A stretch of DNA of 64,000 nt, taken from contig MU385757.1 of the NCBI GenBank assembly GCA_022497155.1, positions 124,001 through 188,000 on the forward strand, in the 5' to 3' direction. Made by a program: the position numbers and the translations under genes. The notes under the pieces were generated by a model that worked only from the letters and a program-made list of their open reading frames with translations, searched no databases and had not been told where the DNA came from. This DNA comes from Whalleya microplaca. Its lineage: Eukaryota > Ascomycota > Sordariomycetes > Xylariales > Xylariaceae. Shown one piece after another: positions 11,168-23,306 of the stretch (positions are counted from its first letter, which is position 1; every line of letters starts with the position of its first letter).

Positions 11168-13819
11168 CTACTTGCGCTTCGCAATCCTCTTCTGCGCCCT
11201 CAACTCCTTCTTCATGCGCGCATCCACGATCTTATACCTGCCCTTAACGCCCCTGGGTCTCCCTTTCACACCCTTATTCACACCCCTCGCCACGACGACC
11301 TTAGCGGGCTGCTTGCTAGGCTTACCGTTCTTCTTCGCGGCCCTAGCGAGCAGCTTGGAGATACTATCCGCCTTCTCCTTCTCCGTCATGCCCTCCTCGT
11401 TGGCGAGGAGGTCCGACTTCTTGCGCAGCTTCTCGAGGCGCTGGGCGGCCTTGAACTTCTTGCGGGCCTTGGCCTCGCGCACCTTCTTGATCGGGCGCGC
11501 GTTGACCGCGCGCGTCTTCTCCTTGATCGCCGCCGCGGCCGCCTTGCTGATCGGCTTGTGCGGCTTGTCGTGCCGGCCCTCGTCGTCGACGAACCACTCG
11601 GGCAGCCCGTCGCGGTCGCGGAACGCGTGCTTGTTGAAGCCGTCGTCGATCACGTCGTAGTTGGATTTCTGGCCCGTCGCGAGCTGGTGCGCTAGCGTCA
11701 TGGCCTCGGCTGTGATGATGTCGATGTCTGTGTGGATCTGTTAGCATCTGTTTCCTTCGAGGATGAGGGGTATAAGACTAGTCCTTACCGAGTCTGCCGT
11801 CAGCCCGGCGCTTGTCTTTCTCTTCCCAATCATCGACATCATCGTCCTTCACAACCTCAAACCCAGCAGGGTCGTCACCGTCAGAGTCGGAGAACGCTTC
11901 GACTTCAGCCTTCTTAAGCTTCTCGGCTTTCTTCTTCGGTTTCTCTACGGGCGGCGGTGTAGTCACAGACTCGCCATCTGAATCAAGTCCGTCGACGTCA
12001 CCTGACGTTTGGTTCGCTTTGGGCTCCAGTTCATCGAGGATGCCTGGCATGTCTTTAAATATATCCTGGCTGAAGAAGCTTGCAGCACGTTTTGATAGGC
12101 CGCCGGACTCTGTCGGCTCGTTATCCAGATCGGTGAGAAGTCGCTTCGCGGGGGCTGAGTCCTCATCCGAGTCGGAATCATCGCTGCTGTCTTCGTCAAG
12201 CTCACCACCGTCGCTGGACTCCTGTTCATCGGCCGATAGTCCTTCCCATTCGCCATCGTCATGCTCTTTCCTGGCCCTCTTCGCACGGTACTTCGCATCT
12301 AGATCGGCCTTTCGCTCCACGTACGATTCGTACATGCCGTCAAGCTCACGTTCAAGACGGTCCTCCTCTTGGTCTGACTCGTCATCGGTTTCGCCAGAAG
12401 ACCCTATACCGCTGTCCTTATCCTTCTTAGCATCTGCTTCCTTCAGGATAGCCATCTTCCCCTTTACGATCTTGTTGACTGCTTGCTTCTTGTCGATAGG
12501 TTTCAGAGTGAACATGGTGTCGTGTCCAGAACCGCCAATTTGTTCCATGCCAATATCCATGGGGGCGGCCATCTGTAATTGCATTCGCATGATCTCCTTT
12601 TGCTTTTGCTCGTTCTCTTTTCGTCGCTCACGCTTCTTCTTGGCATTATCTTTATCCTTCAACGCCTGTAATTCTTCTTGAATTTTCATCTCTTCGTCCA
12701 TAGATTCAACTTCCGCAACCTCCTCGGGAACAATGGACTTTGACGTTAATGTCTTCTTCGTAGGCAGCCCAAAGGCCTCTCGGGCTTTTAACCTCCACTT
12801 GAGAAGGACCTTGAATTCTCTTCGACCCAGGACCCTCAAATCTGAGCAACATATCCTGATCTCTTCAGTCGTATCTGGCATTTTGTCTAGAGCGGCCAGG
12901 GCCATATCGCCGGTCCGTGGTTGTTCAAAAGATAGCTTGTTATAGCTGCCGAGAATTGCGATGGGATCCACGGTTTCAATGAATTCGCTTGCTGGGATCT
13001 CCTTGTATTGCAGGTAATCACCTTCGTCGTAACCTCCTCTCTTTCGCTTCTTGACTTCGGGATTGTAAACTTTAGCTTCGTTATTCGGGGCCTGGTCTGC
13101 GTATTCTGCGAACACTGCTCGCGGGTCGAGGAACTTGGGATCCAGATGCTTGGGCGCCTTGTAGCCGCGACATACCACGAAGATTTCGGCGGACACGTTT
13201 CGGGAGGATGGAGGCTTGGTAGACTCGACTTTCGTGAATAGTTGGTTGAACACCCAGAGAAGCTTATTGTACTCTTTGGAGCGGAAAACCTTGGTGACGA
13301 ACGTACCACCCTCAACCAGGAACTCGGTAGCCAGCTTCATAGACTGGAGAGCCAACTCTGCCTGATTGAAGGAGTCCTGAACCCAAGCGGTACCAACATT
13401 TGGAGCGCCATCATGAAGCACGGTGTCGGCTTTCCACGTCTTTAGATGCGATCGAATTGTTGCGCGACACTTATCGGTGGTGATATCGCTTTGGAAGGTT
13501 ATGACTTTCGGGATGGGTTTGATGGGGGATAGATCGACACCGACGATGAGAGAGCCGGTGGGCATAGCCTCAGCTGCCACCTGACACCATGACTGCATAA
13601 AGGTTAGTACAAGAAAAAAAAGAAGTATCTTGGGGAGGGAAGGGAACTCACTCCCGGCGCAGCACAGAGATCGAGGAGGACCTTGCTCTTCTCCAGGAAG
13701 CCATATTTCTTGTTCAACTGGATCAATTTGAAGGCGGCTCTGGCCCGGTAGCCCTTCTCCTTGGCCAACTTGTACCACTTGTCAAGACGGCCTTTGCCGT
13801 GCTTCTTCTGGATGGCCAT
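11168..13819 (-). CDS. SPB1: AdoMet-dependent rRNA methyltransferase Spb1
   Basis: Spb1 is a nucleolar FtsJ/RrmJ-family 2'-O-methyltransferase that modifies the 25S rRNA A-loop and is part of pre-60S particles. Exons are 13819-13652, 13592-11789 and 11727-11168 (minus strand), phases 0 and 1, 843 residues against 841 in yeast. The start is [16 protein letters not shown]. The SAM-binding site reads [17 protein letters not shown] and spans the first intron, followed by [20 protein letters not shown] and the SAEIFVVC strand. A central acidic region holds long D/E/S runs. The C-terminal Spb1 domain shows [25 protein letters not shown] and [16 protein letters not shown], ending KRIAKRK. The long open frame on the opposite strand (11812-12681) is a shadow of the acidic region. 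Confidence 0.95.
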
Positions 13820-14771
13820 TGCTGCGAAGATTGGTGGTCGGCGACGCAATAAGTTGCTGTGTCCCGCATTCGAAGTGGCAGGGTCCTGTATAGTAATAAA
13901 TTCCTTGAAATTTTAAGAATTTATTTTTGCGATAAGATAAGCTATGTACACCCGTACTTGGCGCTAACACAGTATCCCGAAGCGGGCCGACAAGTTGATT
14001 TCCTGGTTGAGAGTTTGCAGCATCGGTAGCACGGAGTTTGCCGGATACTTTAATGTCACTGGTATGTAGATAGAATAGAGTTACATGCGTACAAGAGTAC
14101 AGAGTCCGAGAGTCAATGCAATTGATATATGTGATAATAACTAACAGGAAGGTTTGCGTCTTCAAGTTGATTGATTTAAACTTCCGGATGAATTCACATT
14201 ATATCTGATTATATCTGATTATATTCTCTGGTTCTTCTTACTGTCAGAAACTCGGTAATAAAATCACCTGCATTCATTATTTATATGCGTACAAGTTGGA
14301 TATACATAGGTACCGCTTGCTACCTTACCATTGAATTCAATGTTCCATTACCTACTTACCTAGGTAGGTAGTGTCCCACCTACGGGGACGACTGCTGATT
14401 GGCTGAGGTAGGGAGGTAAGGATCGCGAAAAAACACAGTGCCAAAACCACATGCACTTAACCAAACGTCACTCCTCTTCGTGTAAGTGGTTTTCTGGTCG
14501 CGTCTTTTCGCGGGCGTGTCGGTGCCACTTTGAAACCACCATCACCAAATCCCCGCCACAGTCTTTTCTTCTACTGCTCCTCCCTATTATGAACGGTATG
14601 GGCGTTTCACTCATTATTGTTTTCCGCGGCCATTGAGATTATGTTCAAGTCTTATTTACTATAGTCGCTCGAGTCTGATTCTGAGGGCATCACACCGGCA
14701 TCCAAGTCGTAGCTACATGTATCAAATTCTACAAGTACATGTAACAAGTGGTTGAACCGACGGTGGAAGAC
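13820..14771. promoter_or_regulatory. Divergent promoter region, SPB1 and Cdt2-like gene
   Basis: This 950-base region drives both genes outward. Near the Spb1 start it has an A/T palindrome-like GAAATTTTAAG (about 13907-13917) and a GATAAGATAAG stretch (about 13932-13942). Further out are direct copies of ATTATATCTG (14198-14225) and a perfect 10-base palindrome TACCTAGGTA at 14357-14366. Function of these sites is inferred only from position. Confidence 0.45.
14198..14225. repeat. Short direct repeat ATTATATCTG
   Basis: Two complete 10-base copies and a partial third follow each other in the SPB1/Cdt2-like promoter region. Confidence 0.8.
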
Positions 14772-16997
14772 ATGGAGAGCTCATCGGCAGCTGAAGAGAG
14801 TCCAAGACTCCTCTCGCCTCCAAGGCACTCCAACGGGAAGGAGAGAAGGAATCCCTCTATTACACCTAGGAAGTTTAAACGATTCTTCACTCCCCGAAAC
14901 CGAGTACCCTCAAATCCCAGCCCAGCCCGAAAAGCTCTCCGGGAACTAGCTGCCCCAGCGGTAAATCACCGATATCAGACGCCTGCACCTTCCAGCCCAC
15001 TAGGACCCCTCCTAGAGGAGCCACTACGCCATGAAGATGCCGAACTCCAGAGTGACCGACAGTCGAAGCGAAGGAAATGCCATCACACACCGGACTCTTC
15101 GCCGTGTCGACCGTACCGGCAATCAGATTTCAACGATGGTGGACTTCCGTCTTCGACCGCTGACAGACCCGAACTTCTCAGCCCCTTGATGTCCATGTCC
15201 TCAAGCCAAGTGGCCATGGACACAGATGAAGAACACAGTGAGGATGACCTACCATGCGACCCTCGCCCGATCAGACGCTTAGCTCCCTTGACAAGTCGTG
15301 GTCTGACAGGCCACCTTGCCCAGAGACAACTGGGAGGAATGCCGCGTGCCGGACGCTCCTATATGTCCTTCCCAACTTCAGATTGGAGAATGGAGACCGC
15401 CGATTTTTATAGCCGGCCCAATGATGTCCATAGTTGCGTTAGTCACGACGGCCCGGGACGATGTATACCCTTCTGCGTGGCCACTTGTAACAAGAGTAGT
15501 CTTGCGGCAGTCGGAGATGAAGAGGGCCGAGTCCGCTTGCTCGAGTCTGCTGGCGATGCCTCCGAGCCGTTCAGCAACATCCACATGTGTTTTCAAGCAC
15601 ACAGCAACGCCATCATCGACCTTGACTTCTCCGACGATGACTACCTTCTAGCCACCGCATCTGGCGACCAGACGGGACGGGTCATAGATATGATGACACA
15701 ATCGCCAGTCGCACTTCTCCAACACCATACCGCCTCTCTCAAACAAGTACGATTTCAACCCGGCAAAGCCAACAGTAGTGTTCTCGCAACGTCCTCACGC
15801 GATGGCAGTGTTCAAATATGGGATCTCCGCTGTACCGGTGGCCCAGTCCAGGATATAAGCCCTCCCGAGGAACGAGAGACAAGCTTGCGGTACCGACGCC
15901 CGCAGCCCAAGCAAGGCTGTGCCGTGAACAGCCTCTACCACGCCCACGCACGCACATCACGACAAGTCCGCCAGGCACCTTCGTTAGGCCCAGGGGACAC
16001 ACCATCCCGCGCCGAGCTCCCCAGCCGCATCGGCGGCGTATCAGTCACAGCCCTCCAATTCCTGCCCGCAGGCCAAGAACACCTACTCCTAACAGCCTGC
16101 GAGGCGGACGCCTCGATCAAGCTCTGGGACATCCGCGCGATCCACACGTCGCGGCAAAAGGTCCCCTCGCCCGTCTCCGCGACCGCGCCGCCGGCCTCGC
16201 ACTCGCACTGGCGCCCCTTCGGGATCTCCTCCCTCGCCCTCGGCACCGACGCCGCGCGCCTGTACGCCCTCTGCAAGGACAACACGGTGTACGCGTACTC
16301 GACCGCGCACCTGGTGCTGGGCCACGCGCCCGAGCTGTCCACGCGCGCCCCCGACCCGCCCCGCCGCCGCCACAACGCCGTGCCCCAACCGGGTCTGGGT
16401 CCGCTGTACGGCTTCCGCCACCCGGCGTTCCACGCCACGAGTTTCTACATCAAGTGCGCGGTGCGCCCCGCGCGCGACGGGCGGGGTGAGTTGTTGGCCG
16501 TGGGCAGCAATGACAGCTGCGCTGTGCTGTTCCCGACGCAGGAGCGGTATTTCCGCGATGATCTCACCGGCGCGATGGGGAATCTCAGCTTAGAGAACTC
16601 CACCATCGCCACCGGCGATGCCGCCGCCTCCTCCTCGTCGTCGTCATCTAACCCCCACCCCGCGAGGCCATCGTCCGCGAGAGGCACGCTCGCGCGCGCG
16701 AACAGCAGCAGCAGCGGCGGCGGCGCCGTCTCGACGCGGACCACCGACGACATACCGATCGTGCGGCACGGCACGCCGCTCGTGCGCGGCCACGACCGCG
16801 AGGTCGGCGCGCTGGCGTGGACGAGCGCGGGCAAATTGGTCACGGTCGGCGACGACTACCTGATCCGGTGCTGGGGCGAGGGGCGCGCGGACGCCGCGGA
16901 CCTGCGCACGGGGGGCGAGACGGGGGGACGGAGGTGGGGGTGCGGGTGGGCTGATGTTGGGGAGGGGTGGGATGCGAGTGATGATGAGGAAGATTGA
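14772..16997 (+). CDS. cdt2: WD40 protein, Cdt2-type CRL4 ubiquitin ligase substrate receptor
   Basis: In yeasts and animals Cdt2/DTL brings PCNA-bound Cdt1 and other S-phase proteins to the CUL4-DDB1 ubiquitin ligase. The start is the first ATG (14772, MESSSAAEES); the frame is open further upstream only from a GTG. The protein has 741 residues, near the 730 of human DTL, in a single exon. The N-terminus is basic and disordered (RKFKRFFTPRNRVPS). WD repeats begin near 15420 with SSLAAVGDEEGRVRLLES, then LLATASGDQTGRVIDM, VLATSSRDGSVQIWDLR, LLTACEADASIKLWDIR and, after a Ser/Ala-rich insert (about 16610-16720), REVGALAWTSAGKLVTVGDD. WDLR and WDIR ends match DDB1-binding repeats. GC content rises sharply in the last third. 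The Cdt2 assignment rests on repeat spacing and order and is likely, not certain. Confidence 0.7.
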   Translation: MESSSAAEESPRLLSPPRHSNGKERRNPSITPRKFKRFFTPRNRVPSNPSPARKALRELAAPAVNHRYQTPAPSSPLGPLLEEPLRHEDAELQSDRQSKRRKCHHTPDSSPCRPYRQSDFNDGGLPSSTADRPELLSPLMSMSSSQVAMDTDEEHSEDDLPCDPRPIRRLAPLTSRGLTGHLAQRQLGGMPRAGRSYMSFPTSDWRMETADFYSRPNDVHSCVSHDGPGRCIPFCVATCNKSSLAAVGDEEGRVRLLESAGDASEPFSNIHMCFQAHSNAIIDLDFSDDDYLLATASGDQTGRVIDMMTQSPVALLQHHTASLKQVRFQPGKANSSVLATSSRDGSVQIWDLRCTGGPVQDISPPEERETSLRYRRPQPKQGCAVNSLYHAHARTSRQVRQAPSLGPGDTPSRAELPSRIGGVSVTALQFLPAGQEHLLLTACEADASIKLWDIRAIHTSRQKVPSPVSATAPPASHSHWRPFGISSLALGTDAARLYALCKDNTVYAYSTAHLVLGHAPELSTRAPDPPRRRHNAVPQPGLGPLYGFRHPAFHATSFYIKCAVRPARDGRGELLAVGSNDSCAVLFPTQERYFRDDLTGAMGNLSLENSTIATGDAAASSSSSSSNPHPARPSSARGTLARANSSSSGGGAVSTRTTDDIPIVRHGTPLVRGHDREVGALAWTSAGKLVTVGDDYLIRCWGEGRADAADLRTGGETGGRRWGCGWADVGEGWDASDDEED

Positions 16998-17030
16998 TGG
17001 GGGGTGAGAAGTAGGGGTGGGAGGTTAGAG

Positions 17031-17092
17031 GGGATTAGGGGTTGATGGTGTTGAGGATTAGGGGTTGTGATGGTGAGAATTAGGGGTTGAGG
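17031..17092. repeat. Imperfect tandem repeat with ATTAGGGGTTG core
   Basis: Three copies of ATTAGGGGTTG occur at 17034, 17057 and 17080, spaced about 23 bases, just after the Cdt2-like stop codon. The core resembles a telomere repeat but the spacing does not. Confidence 0.8.
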
Positions 17093-20000
17093 ATTATGTG
17101 GGAGAGACTTATAGAGAGACTGAGAGTGGCTGAGAGAGAAGCTGAGAGGCAAGCTCAGACAGAGCAAGAGAGCGTGACTGAGAGTGCCAGAGTGGCGGAG
17201 ACATACCCAGAGAGAAAGGGAAAAAGAGAGGTAAGCAGAGACAGAAACAGAGTGAGTCTGTCTGAGTCAGTGTCTGTCCCAAGTGTGAAACGGAGCGCTG
17301 TAAAGAGTTTTGCTGTTGGATTTTGCGAGATGTTTAGTTTATACCCCCTCCTAGCTGGTTTTGCATGAGTGTAATAGAAAGACGGCGAGGTGTAGCATGG
17401 CCTTGTCTATTCGTCTATCTATATGTTGATGATGATGACTTTGTTTGTGTTTGATATGTGTGGCTGTTTTGTGATGATGGGGAGCTGGGGGTTGCTTTTG
17501 GCTTTGAATCTCCATACGGACTTGGCTCAGAGTGCGAATGTAGGAGCTGTGACTGGAGCGAGTTGTAAAGAGGATATCTATGTTCAATGGTGTCTTGTTG
17601 ATTGTATGGGACGTGGATGCTAGGAGTAGTTGAATAAGAGCTGGACTAGGTAAGAGAAAAGAAAGCAAGCTCAAAGGAGTGTATTGGTGAGTTGTGAAGT
17701 TGAAGATATAAAGGAGTGTCTGCTCGCTTAATAAATAAGGGCATACAAACAGATTCAATATCCCATAACACCAGCTGTCTAACTGTAAGTAAGCTGCTTT
17801 GTGAACACACCAAACGGGACCCGAGATTGTAAAGTAGGAACTTATCAACAATAATAGAGCAAGTAACGACTCTTGAAAACCTAGGTGCAGCTATGATATG
17901 GGTTCTAGCGACTGCGTAGTCATTCAGGGGTTACCACAAGAATATCAACTCTCTTTCAAAAGGTATATGAATGCCTTCACCCGAGGATACCTAGTTTGCC
18001 TTGTAATCAATTTCTGAGACTTCGGAACAAGACCTATTGATAAAGTCACTGGGACCTCGTGAAAGCTATATACTAGCTAAACACAGACAATGAGGGGTCG
18101 ACGACAGCGTTAGCTCTGGTCTGATGATTCACTGCATTAGATGTACATGATCCAGACGGACAAGAGGAACCTTTGTAGGTTTTTCTTTTGCTTTGGTGTG
18201 GGGTGGTAAAAGGTTGCAAGCCGACTTTCTTAATTGGATAGCTTCGCTGTTTGAGTTTCTTTTTATGCGATCTCTGGACCAACGCATACGCCAAAGGCTC
18301 CATCGACCACCTGCTTAGCGTATATTGCTACTATATATACAGTGTATCTCCTTTGGGTGAAAGTATGAGCTGTGTGAATGTAAAGTAGCGTCTTTAGCAG
18401 GCAACTATCATTGTATATGCAAGCACTAGCTTATGTATTTCCTTAAAGACCTTGCATAGCAGATGTGTAGCCTTGCCCCTACCGTATCTAAAGGACGAGC
18501 TGTAAGAATAAGGGAGTGAGAAGTTACTAAGTTACGCAATAGCTGCATCATAGCTCGCATGGCTTTAGACACGGATATGAGGGCTTTGCAGTGATTGGAG
18601 CAAGGGATAAGACGCCAGACTAATAGCTATGACTTAGCATAACCCGGGATACATAAGATATAGAGAGCACATGTAGTTTTAGCATGTGATAGGACGAGAT
18701 GAGCACAACAGCCGAGGAATATCTAAGATAGGTGCTGTGTCTTTTCACACCCTTATACCTTAGAAATCTGAAATGAAGATAGATCCAAGAAGCATGACTG
18801 CACGAGCGGGTGTATTATTCTTGGGCTGATCAACAGCTATATTAACAGCTAGACAAACTCCTAAAAGTGAATATAGGATTTAAGGAGATGATATGCCTAG
18901 AAATGATCGTTGCGGAATGTTACAGAGTCGAGTAGCTTAACTAGAACCCCCCTTTGACCACTATCGTAAACATAGCGTTTCCCGCTGCAACAGAATACAT
19001 ATATTGATATGGGGGCTCATGATGGCACGAGTAATATAGGTAACTTGTTAAATGTGGTTGCCTTTCCTTAGATATATTGATGTCTGCTAATAATTGGTGA
19101 AAAATATTGATGACAGTTATATTATTATGAAATATAACTACGTGGGACAGAGTGAGATTGGAGGCCTGGACCGGCGTCTCCATGCTAGCATTCGTCAAAC
19201 CCAATAGCCAATGGAGCCCTAACACTGCTCTTGAGTTATTGGATACCGTGTATGGTCACTAGTAGTAATTCATGATATAAGACCAATAAAAGAAATCACA
19301 ACAAGATGGTGTCAAGCTTCTTATCGACGTTCTATGAAACGATGTTGTAGCACGTAACATGCGCCATCTAGCCGTGTCACAGAACAAATGACAGTTCTCC
19401 AATGGCTAGGCACTATTGCTCCAGTCCCTCACAGGCTGCTAATAAGTGCATATGCGTAGTCAGACTTCTCGACTTTTAGAATGCTTTCTGCCTCCTACGG
19501 TATTTGAGCTAAATATAGCACTTGTCCATCAAAAGTGGAAGAGGAGCCGAGCTGTGTAACTCGAGGCTGCCAATGCTGATTGCAGCTCAGAAACTTATTA
19601 CCTATTTCAGCATTGAGAAAGCGAATCATCCAGCTCAAAGGAGTTGGAATGCAGTGAATCCGCCAAAAAAGCTAGAGTGGGTATTGAATCAGAGGCCAGC
19701 CACGCTCACTGCCACTCGTAGGGCTGCATATCATGACTTGCAATGTCTCTTGTGATACACGGCGGGAGTTCTGGGACAAGTAACGCCTTCAGTAGTTGTA
19801 CAATTAACAACTCCTAGTCTCAGCAAGGTAGGCGATATCAATATTGTTGAGCGGCATCAACGGAGAGGAGTGCCTAGCGGGCTCTGAGCGTGTGGCTGCA
19901 ACGTGCTTTTCGTGTTCCACCCACCATGGAGAAAAATCAAAATCACCCTAGGACGACAGAGTGTTCCAGCCGGGTAGCGACTGTTGATCTAGCTGCATTA

Positions 20001-20927
20001 GCATCTGTTCCGTCCCGGCATGGAAAAACGCGTTGTGTTCACCGCCTGTTCTTTTGCTCGCTCGCGTGTCGACAGCTGTGGTGGAGCCGTGATGAGGTCG
20101 CAGAATTTCGGGCCTGCGAGAATAATAACGGGCGGGATGAGTGGCTCACTTACAGAACGGCCGCATACTGCTCGACCTCAACGTTGGCCGTAAGCAAGCA
20201 AATCATTTGCATTTACTTCTTTCTATTCTAGGAATTGCGCTGGCAACACCTGGAGGATGAGCTAGACGAATAAGGTCAGCTCGTCATTATGAATGGCAGT
20301 TTGGCTCCCGCTGTCAAAAAATGCGGTGGCTGGGGATTGAGTTCTCTTTTCTCTTTGGCCAATTGGTCAATTGATCAAGGAGCCGGTAGGTTGGGACCCC
20401 TGTCCGCATCCGCGACATAGCAAACTTTGGTAGTGCATCTGTAGATGCGCCCACGGTTTGAGATTGATGAAGGCCGTAGCACAAAATAAGATAAGATTTC
20501 AGCGGCTGCGTCGGTGAATACACCACATGTCCAGTATGCGCCTGTGGCACAATTGTAGGATGAAAGCTGCCAGTGCCCGTCGAAGGTGCCCAGGTACGAT
20601 ATATGTAGCTCATAAGCTATACTGTATATGTATGCCACAATCATTTAGCTTCAAGCAACTAGACACGCCTTCTGTGTTCGTGCTCGCCGTCTTATGTCAT
20701 GATAAAGAGATGGCTTGGTCAGTGTCTAAGACAAAATAGCGTGGCACTAAAACGCAGGGAAAGTTAAGACTATTCAACTCTATACATAGAATAACTCAGT
20801 TCTATAGAAGTCGTCAGAGACAACTTGGTATAGATGAGTTGAATCGGTATTTTCCGCAACAAAGAGGCTATTAGTCGTACCATTGGTAACGGTTGGGTCA
20901 TACAGATGGTGTTTGAATTGTGACAGA

Positions 20928-20939
20928 CTACCTAGGTAG
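20928..20939. promoter_or_regulatory. Perfect palindrome CTACCTAGGTAG
   Basis: A 12-base perfect palindrome in gene-free DNA. Its 10-base centre is the same as the palindrome at 14357 in the SPB1/Cdt2-like promoter. Function is unknown. Confidence 0.5.
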
Positions 20940-21627
20940 CTGATGATGATGAAGAAGTTGGAGGGGGATAGAATTGAAGTAATCAAAGTCCCCGGGGCTG
21001 CTGCCAGGTCCCTTGAACCCTGTCGGATCTTTTACCCATTTTAATTGCCTGACTTCGAGGGTCCTTTCCTGTCCGAGGTCCCAACCAGAGGAAGTTGCAC
21101 TCGCGTATGGTGGTGTGGCGGCTGGGCCCGTGGCTGGGTGGTAATTGACTTACTAAGGTAAAGTTGAAATAATAATAATTTGGTGTTTGGATGTGCTCGC
21201 GCAGCCGCCTCTCACCTCCAAGTACTCAACTTCCAGAGTCGAACAACTTCGACTTATACAACAATTCGTGGGCTTACAAGTGTTATACCTGTTTTTCCAC
21301 TCGCAAAGCCACACAACCTGTCTAGAGCTGTAAAAGGCATATCTACATACATATCTTAGTCGCACGAAACCCTTGGCTCTTGATTTGACTCCACTTAGGA
21401 TCCGATTCCTGTTAAACTCCAGATCTCGTTGACCTCACTGGGCGTGGACAACTCACCTTGCAGCAAAGTTGCTGCATGATAGACGGCGTTTTATTCGCTT
21501 GCTGCCTACATAAGGACCCTGAGAGATCGGAAACCGACTGTCGGCTCCCGGTACAAGTATCACTGGCATTCGTGGGGTTTCGATCTGGCAGTTCTGGCCT
21601 TTTCGAAGAATATCCTCATCCACAACC

Positions 21628-21650
21628 CCCTTGCCCTTGCCCTTGCCCTT
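21628..21650. repeat. CCCTTG hexamer run
   Basis: About four copies of CCCTTG in a row, within a pyrimidine-rich stretch. Simple-sequence repeat. Confidence 0.75.
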
Positions 21651-23306
21651 CCCCAGTTCCAATGTCGCATTCGAAGACGAGCGCTTAAGAAACGACTCAC
21701 TGATTCGGACCACACGCGCGCATCTGCATCTGGACGGAGAAGGATAGCCGGAGCGTCTAACGGGTCCCCTTCCGTTCATGCAGACGACGTCGTCTTGCAG
21801 CTCTCCTAGGAATATTTTTATTCTTTTGTGTGGATCTATACCCATACCTACATACATATACATACATATACATGCATACGCGCAATCGCACAAACATACT
21901 TATTTACTCCCGTCGCATACCCCCTTTAAGCCCCGAGGCTCTCATACCTCCCAACTTCTACAACTCGTGTCATCGTTGAGCCTTGAGGGACGCCAAAGCG
22001 AATACCCACTTCTGGAGCTGCCCAGAGTCGCGGGGCCCGAGTTGAACCTAACCGTCAGTCGATATCAGGAAACTCCACATCGTTCCAAACCAGCAGGCTG
22101 GGAGCTGCCAATCGCGACACTGTCTAAATCTCACACCGCCATTGGCCCTTGGATCGCGAAAGGCACCGGTCCAGGTTCTTCCCCAGCGCGGCGGAGATCC
22201 TATATATAAACATCTTATCAATAGACACGGTCAATAAGCGAATTCACACGACTGGCGTCGAAATGCTTCACGATCGAACAAGTTTTAGAACACCCGCCGC
22301 CGCCCTACTTCAGCCTCCATCACTCTCCGTGTCGCGGTCGCTCACCATCCTCTAATCTGCGCATCCAGTCCAAAGCCTTTGCCATAGGGTTGGGCCTGGT
22401 TATTTGTATTACTTTCTCTGTATCATATTGGTCAGTACTCCTCCAATGGCAGCACTGTTCAACGCGCTCATACGTACTGGTGGATATCGCCGATGGGCTC
22501 TCAGTCCACTAACTTATGTGACCACAGTCCGTTGTAATTTCGAATGTTTAATATTCGCTGGGATTTGCATTTTGGTCAGCATTTAAAAACATAACTGTGA
22601 CTATCGGCTGAGGTTACTTTGTTGACAAGAGCCGACACGACCATTTGTTGGAGGACCATTTACGACCGTTTTCAATGCTCCATTCCGACAGTACCGGTTG
22701 TGTTTCATGTTGACGCCGAGATTGAATTGGTTCAACAGTCACTCGTTAATATATCGCTCCCTGTCTGTGGAAAGTGCTTGGTCTGGATGTCCCAATCAAA
22801 GTCGACAACTCAGCCTTGATCATCAGTGTGGGCAACGTTTGGCCATTAGTGTGGTCTACGCAGATTTGATATCGACTGACACTACACTATTGAATACGGC
22901 ACACGTATTTGTCCGTTTTTAATTCCTGGGCCTGCTCGTGTGATTTGAGGTTGTTCCACCTCATCATACATTCGGATCCGGTTGTACAGCTCTGGCTGTT
23001 CTCTGAAGGAAGCCTTCGAATACGAGACAAAGCATACAAGAGAATTGTTAAGACAAGGCTTCTTCTGAGCAAACGTCTCGTTTTCTAAAGTAAGTTAACA
23101 CTTTCCTGATTCTATCTTAGGCTGTATTATGAAATGGAGATCTTGTTCTATCCGCTGTGACACGCATGACTTGTTGTCAACCTCCTTTCTGAGCGACAGC
23201 ACCTATGAAACTTCGCATCTTATTCATCTAAGCTACAAGTCCCATTAGAATACATTCATCTCTTGCTACTCTGCTCACTTAATCCCAGGATTCCGGGCCC
23301 ATTTCA

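Larger units (their letters stand above)
16998..23306. other. 6.3-kb gene-poor region upstream of the 14-3-3-like gene
   Basis: No frame above 150 codons and none resembling a known protein. The first 400 bases are G-rich and then GA-rich (17100-17260). The middle (17.4-20.9 kb) is AT-rich with random short frames. The last 2 kb become pyrimidine-rich and contain CCCTTG and CATA runs; they may include a long promoter or leader of the gene at 23307. I see no RNA gene or transposon ends. Confidence 0.55.

Noticed and set aside
11812..12681. 289-residue Ser-rich frame on the plus strand
   Set aside because: It is the antisense of the acidic region of Spb1; Glu/Asp codons read backwards give Ser and Leu. 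No domain is visible.
17031..17092. Interstitial telomere
   Set aside because: Only three TTAGGGG cores at 23-base spacing; not a true TTAGGG array.
17351..17851. 166-residue minus-strand frame after the Cdt2-like gene
   Set aside because: Low-complexity composition and no family resemblance; arises from AT-rich 3' DNA.
19890..20231. 113-residue plus-strand frame
   Set aside because: Isolated, no homology recognised, no splice-linked neighbours; treated as chance.
21453..21893. 146-residue minus-strand frame
   Set aside because: Contains the CATA and CCCTTG simple repeats translated (MYMYVG, GKGKGKG); no coding signature.
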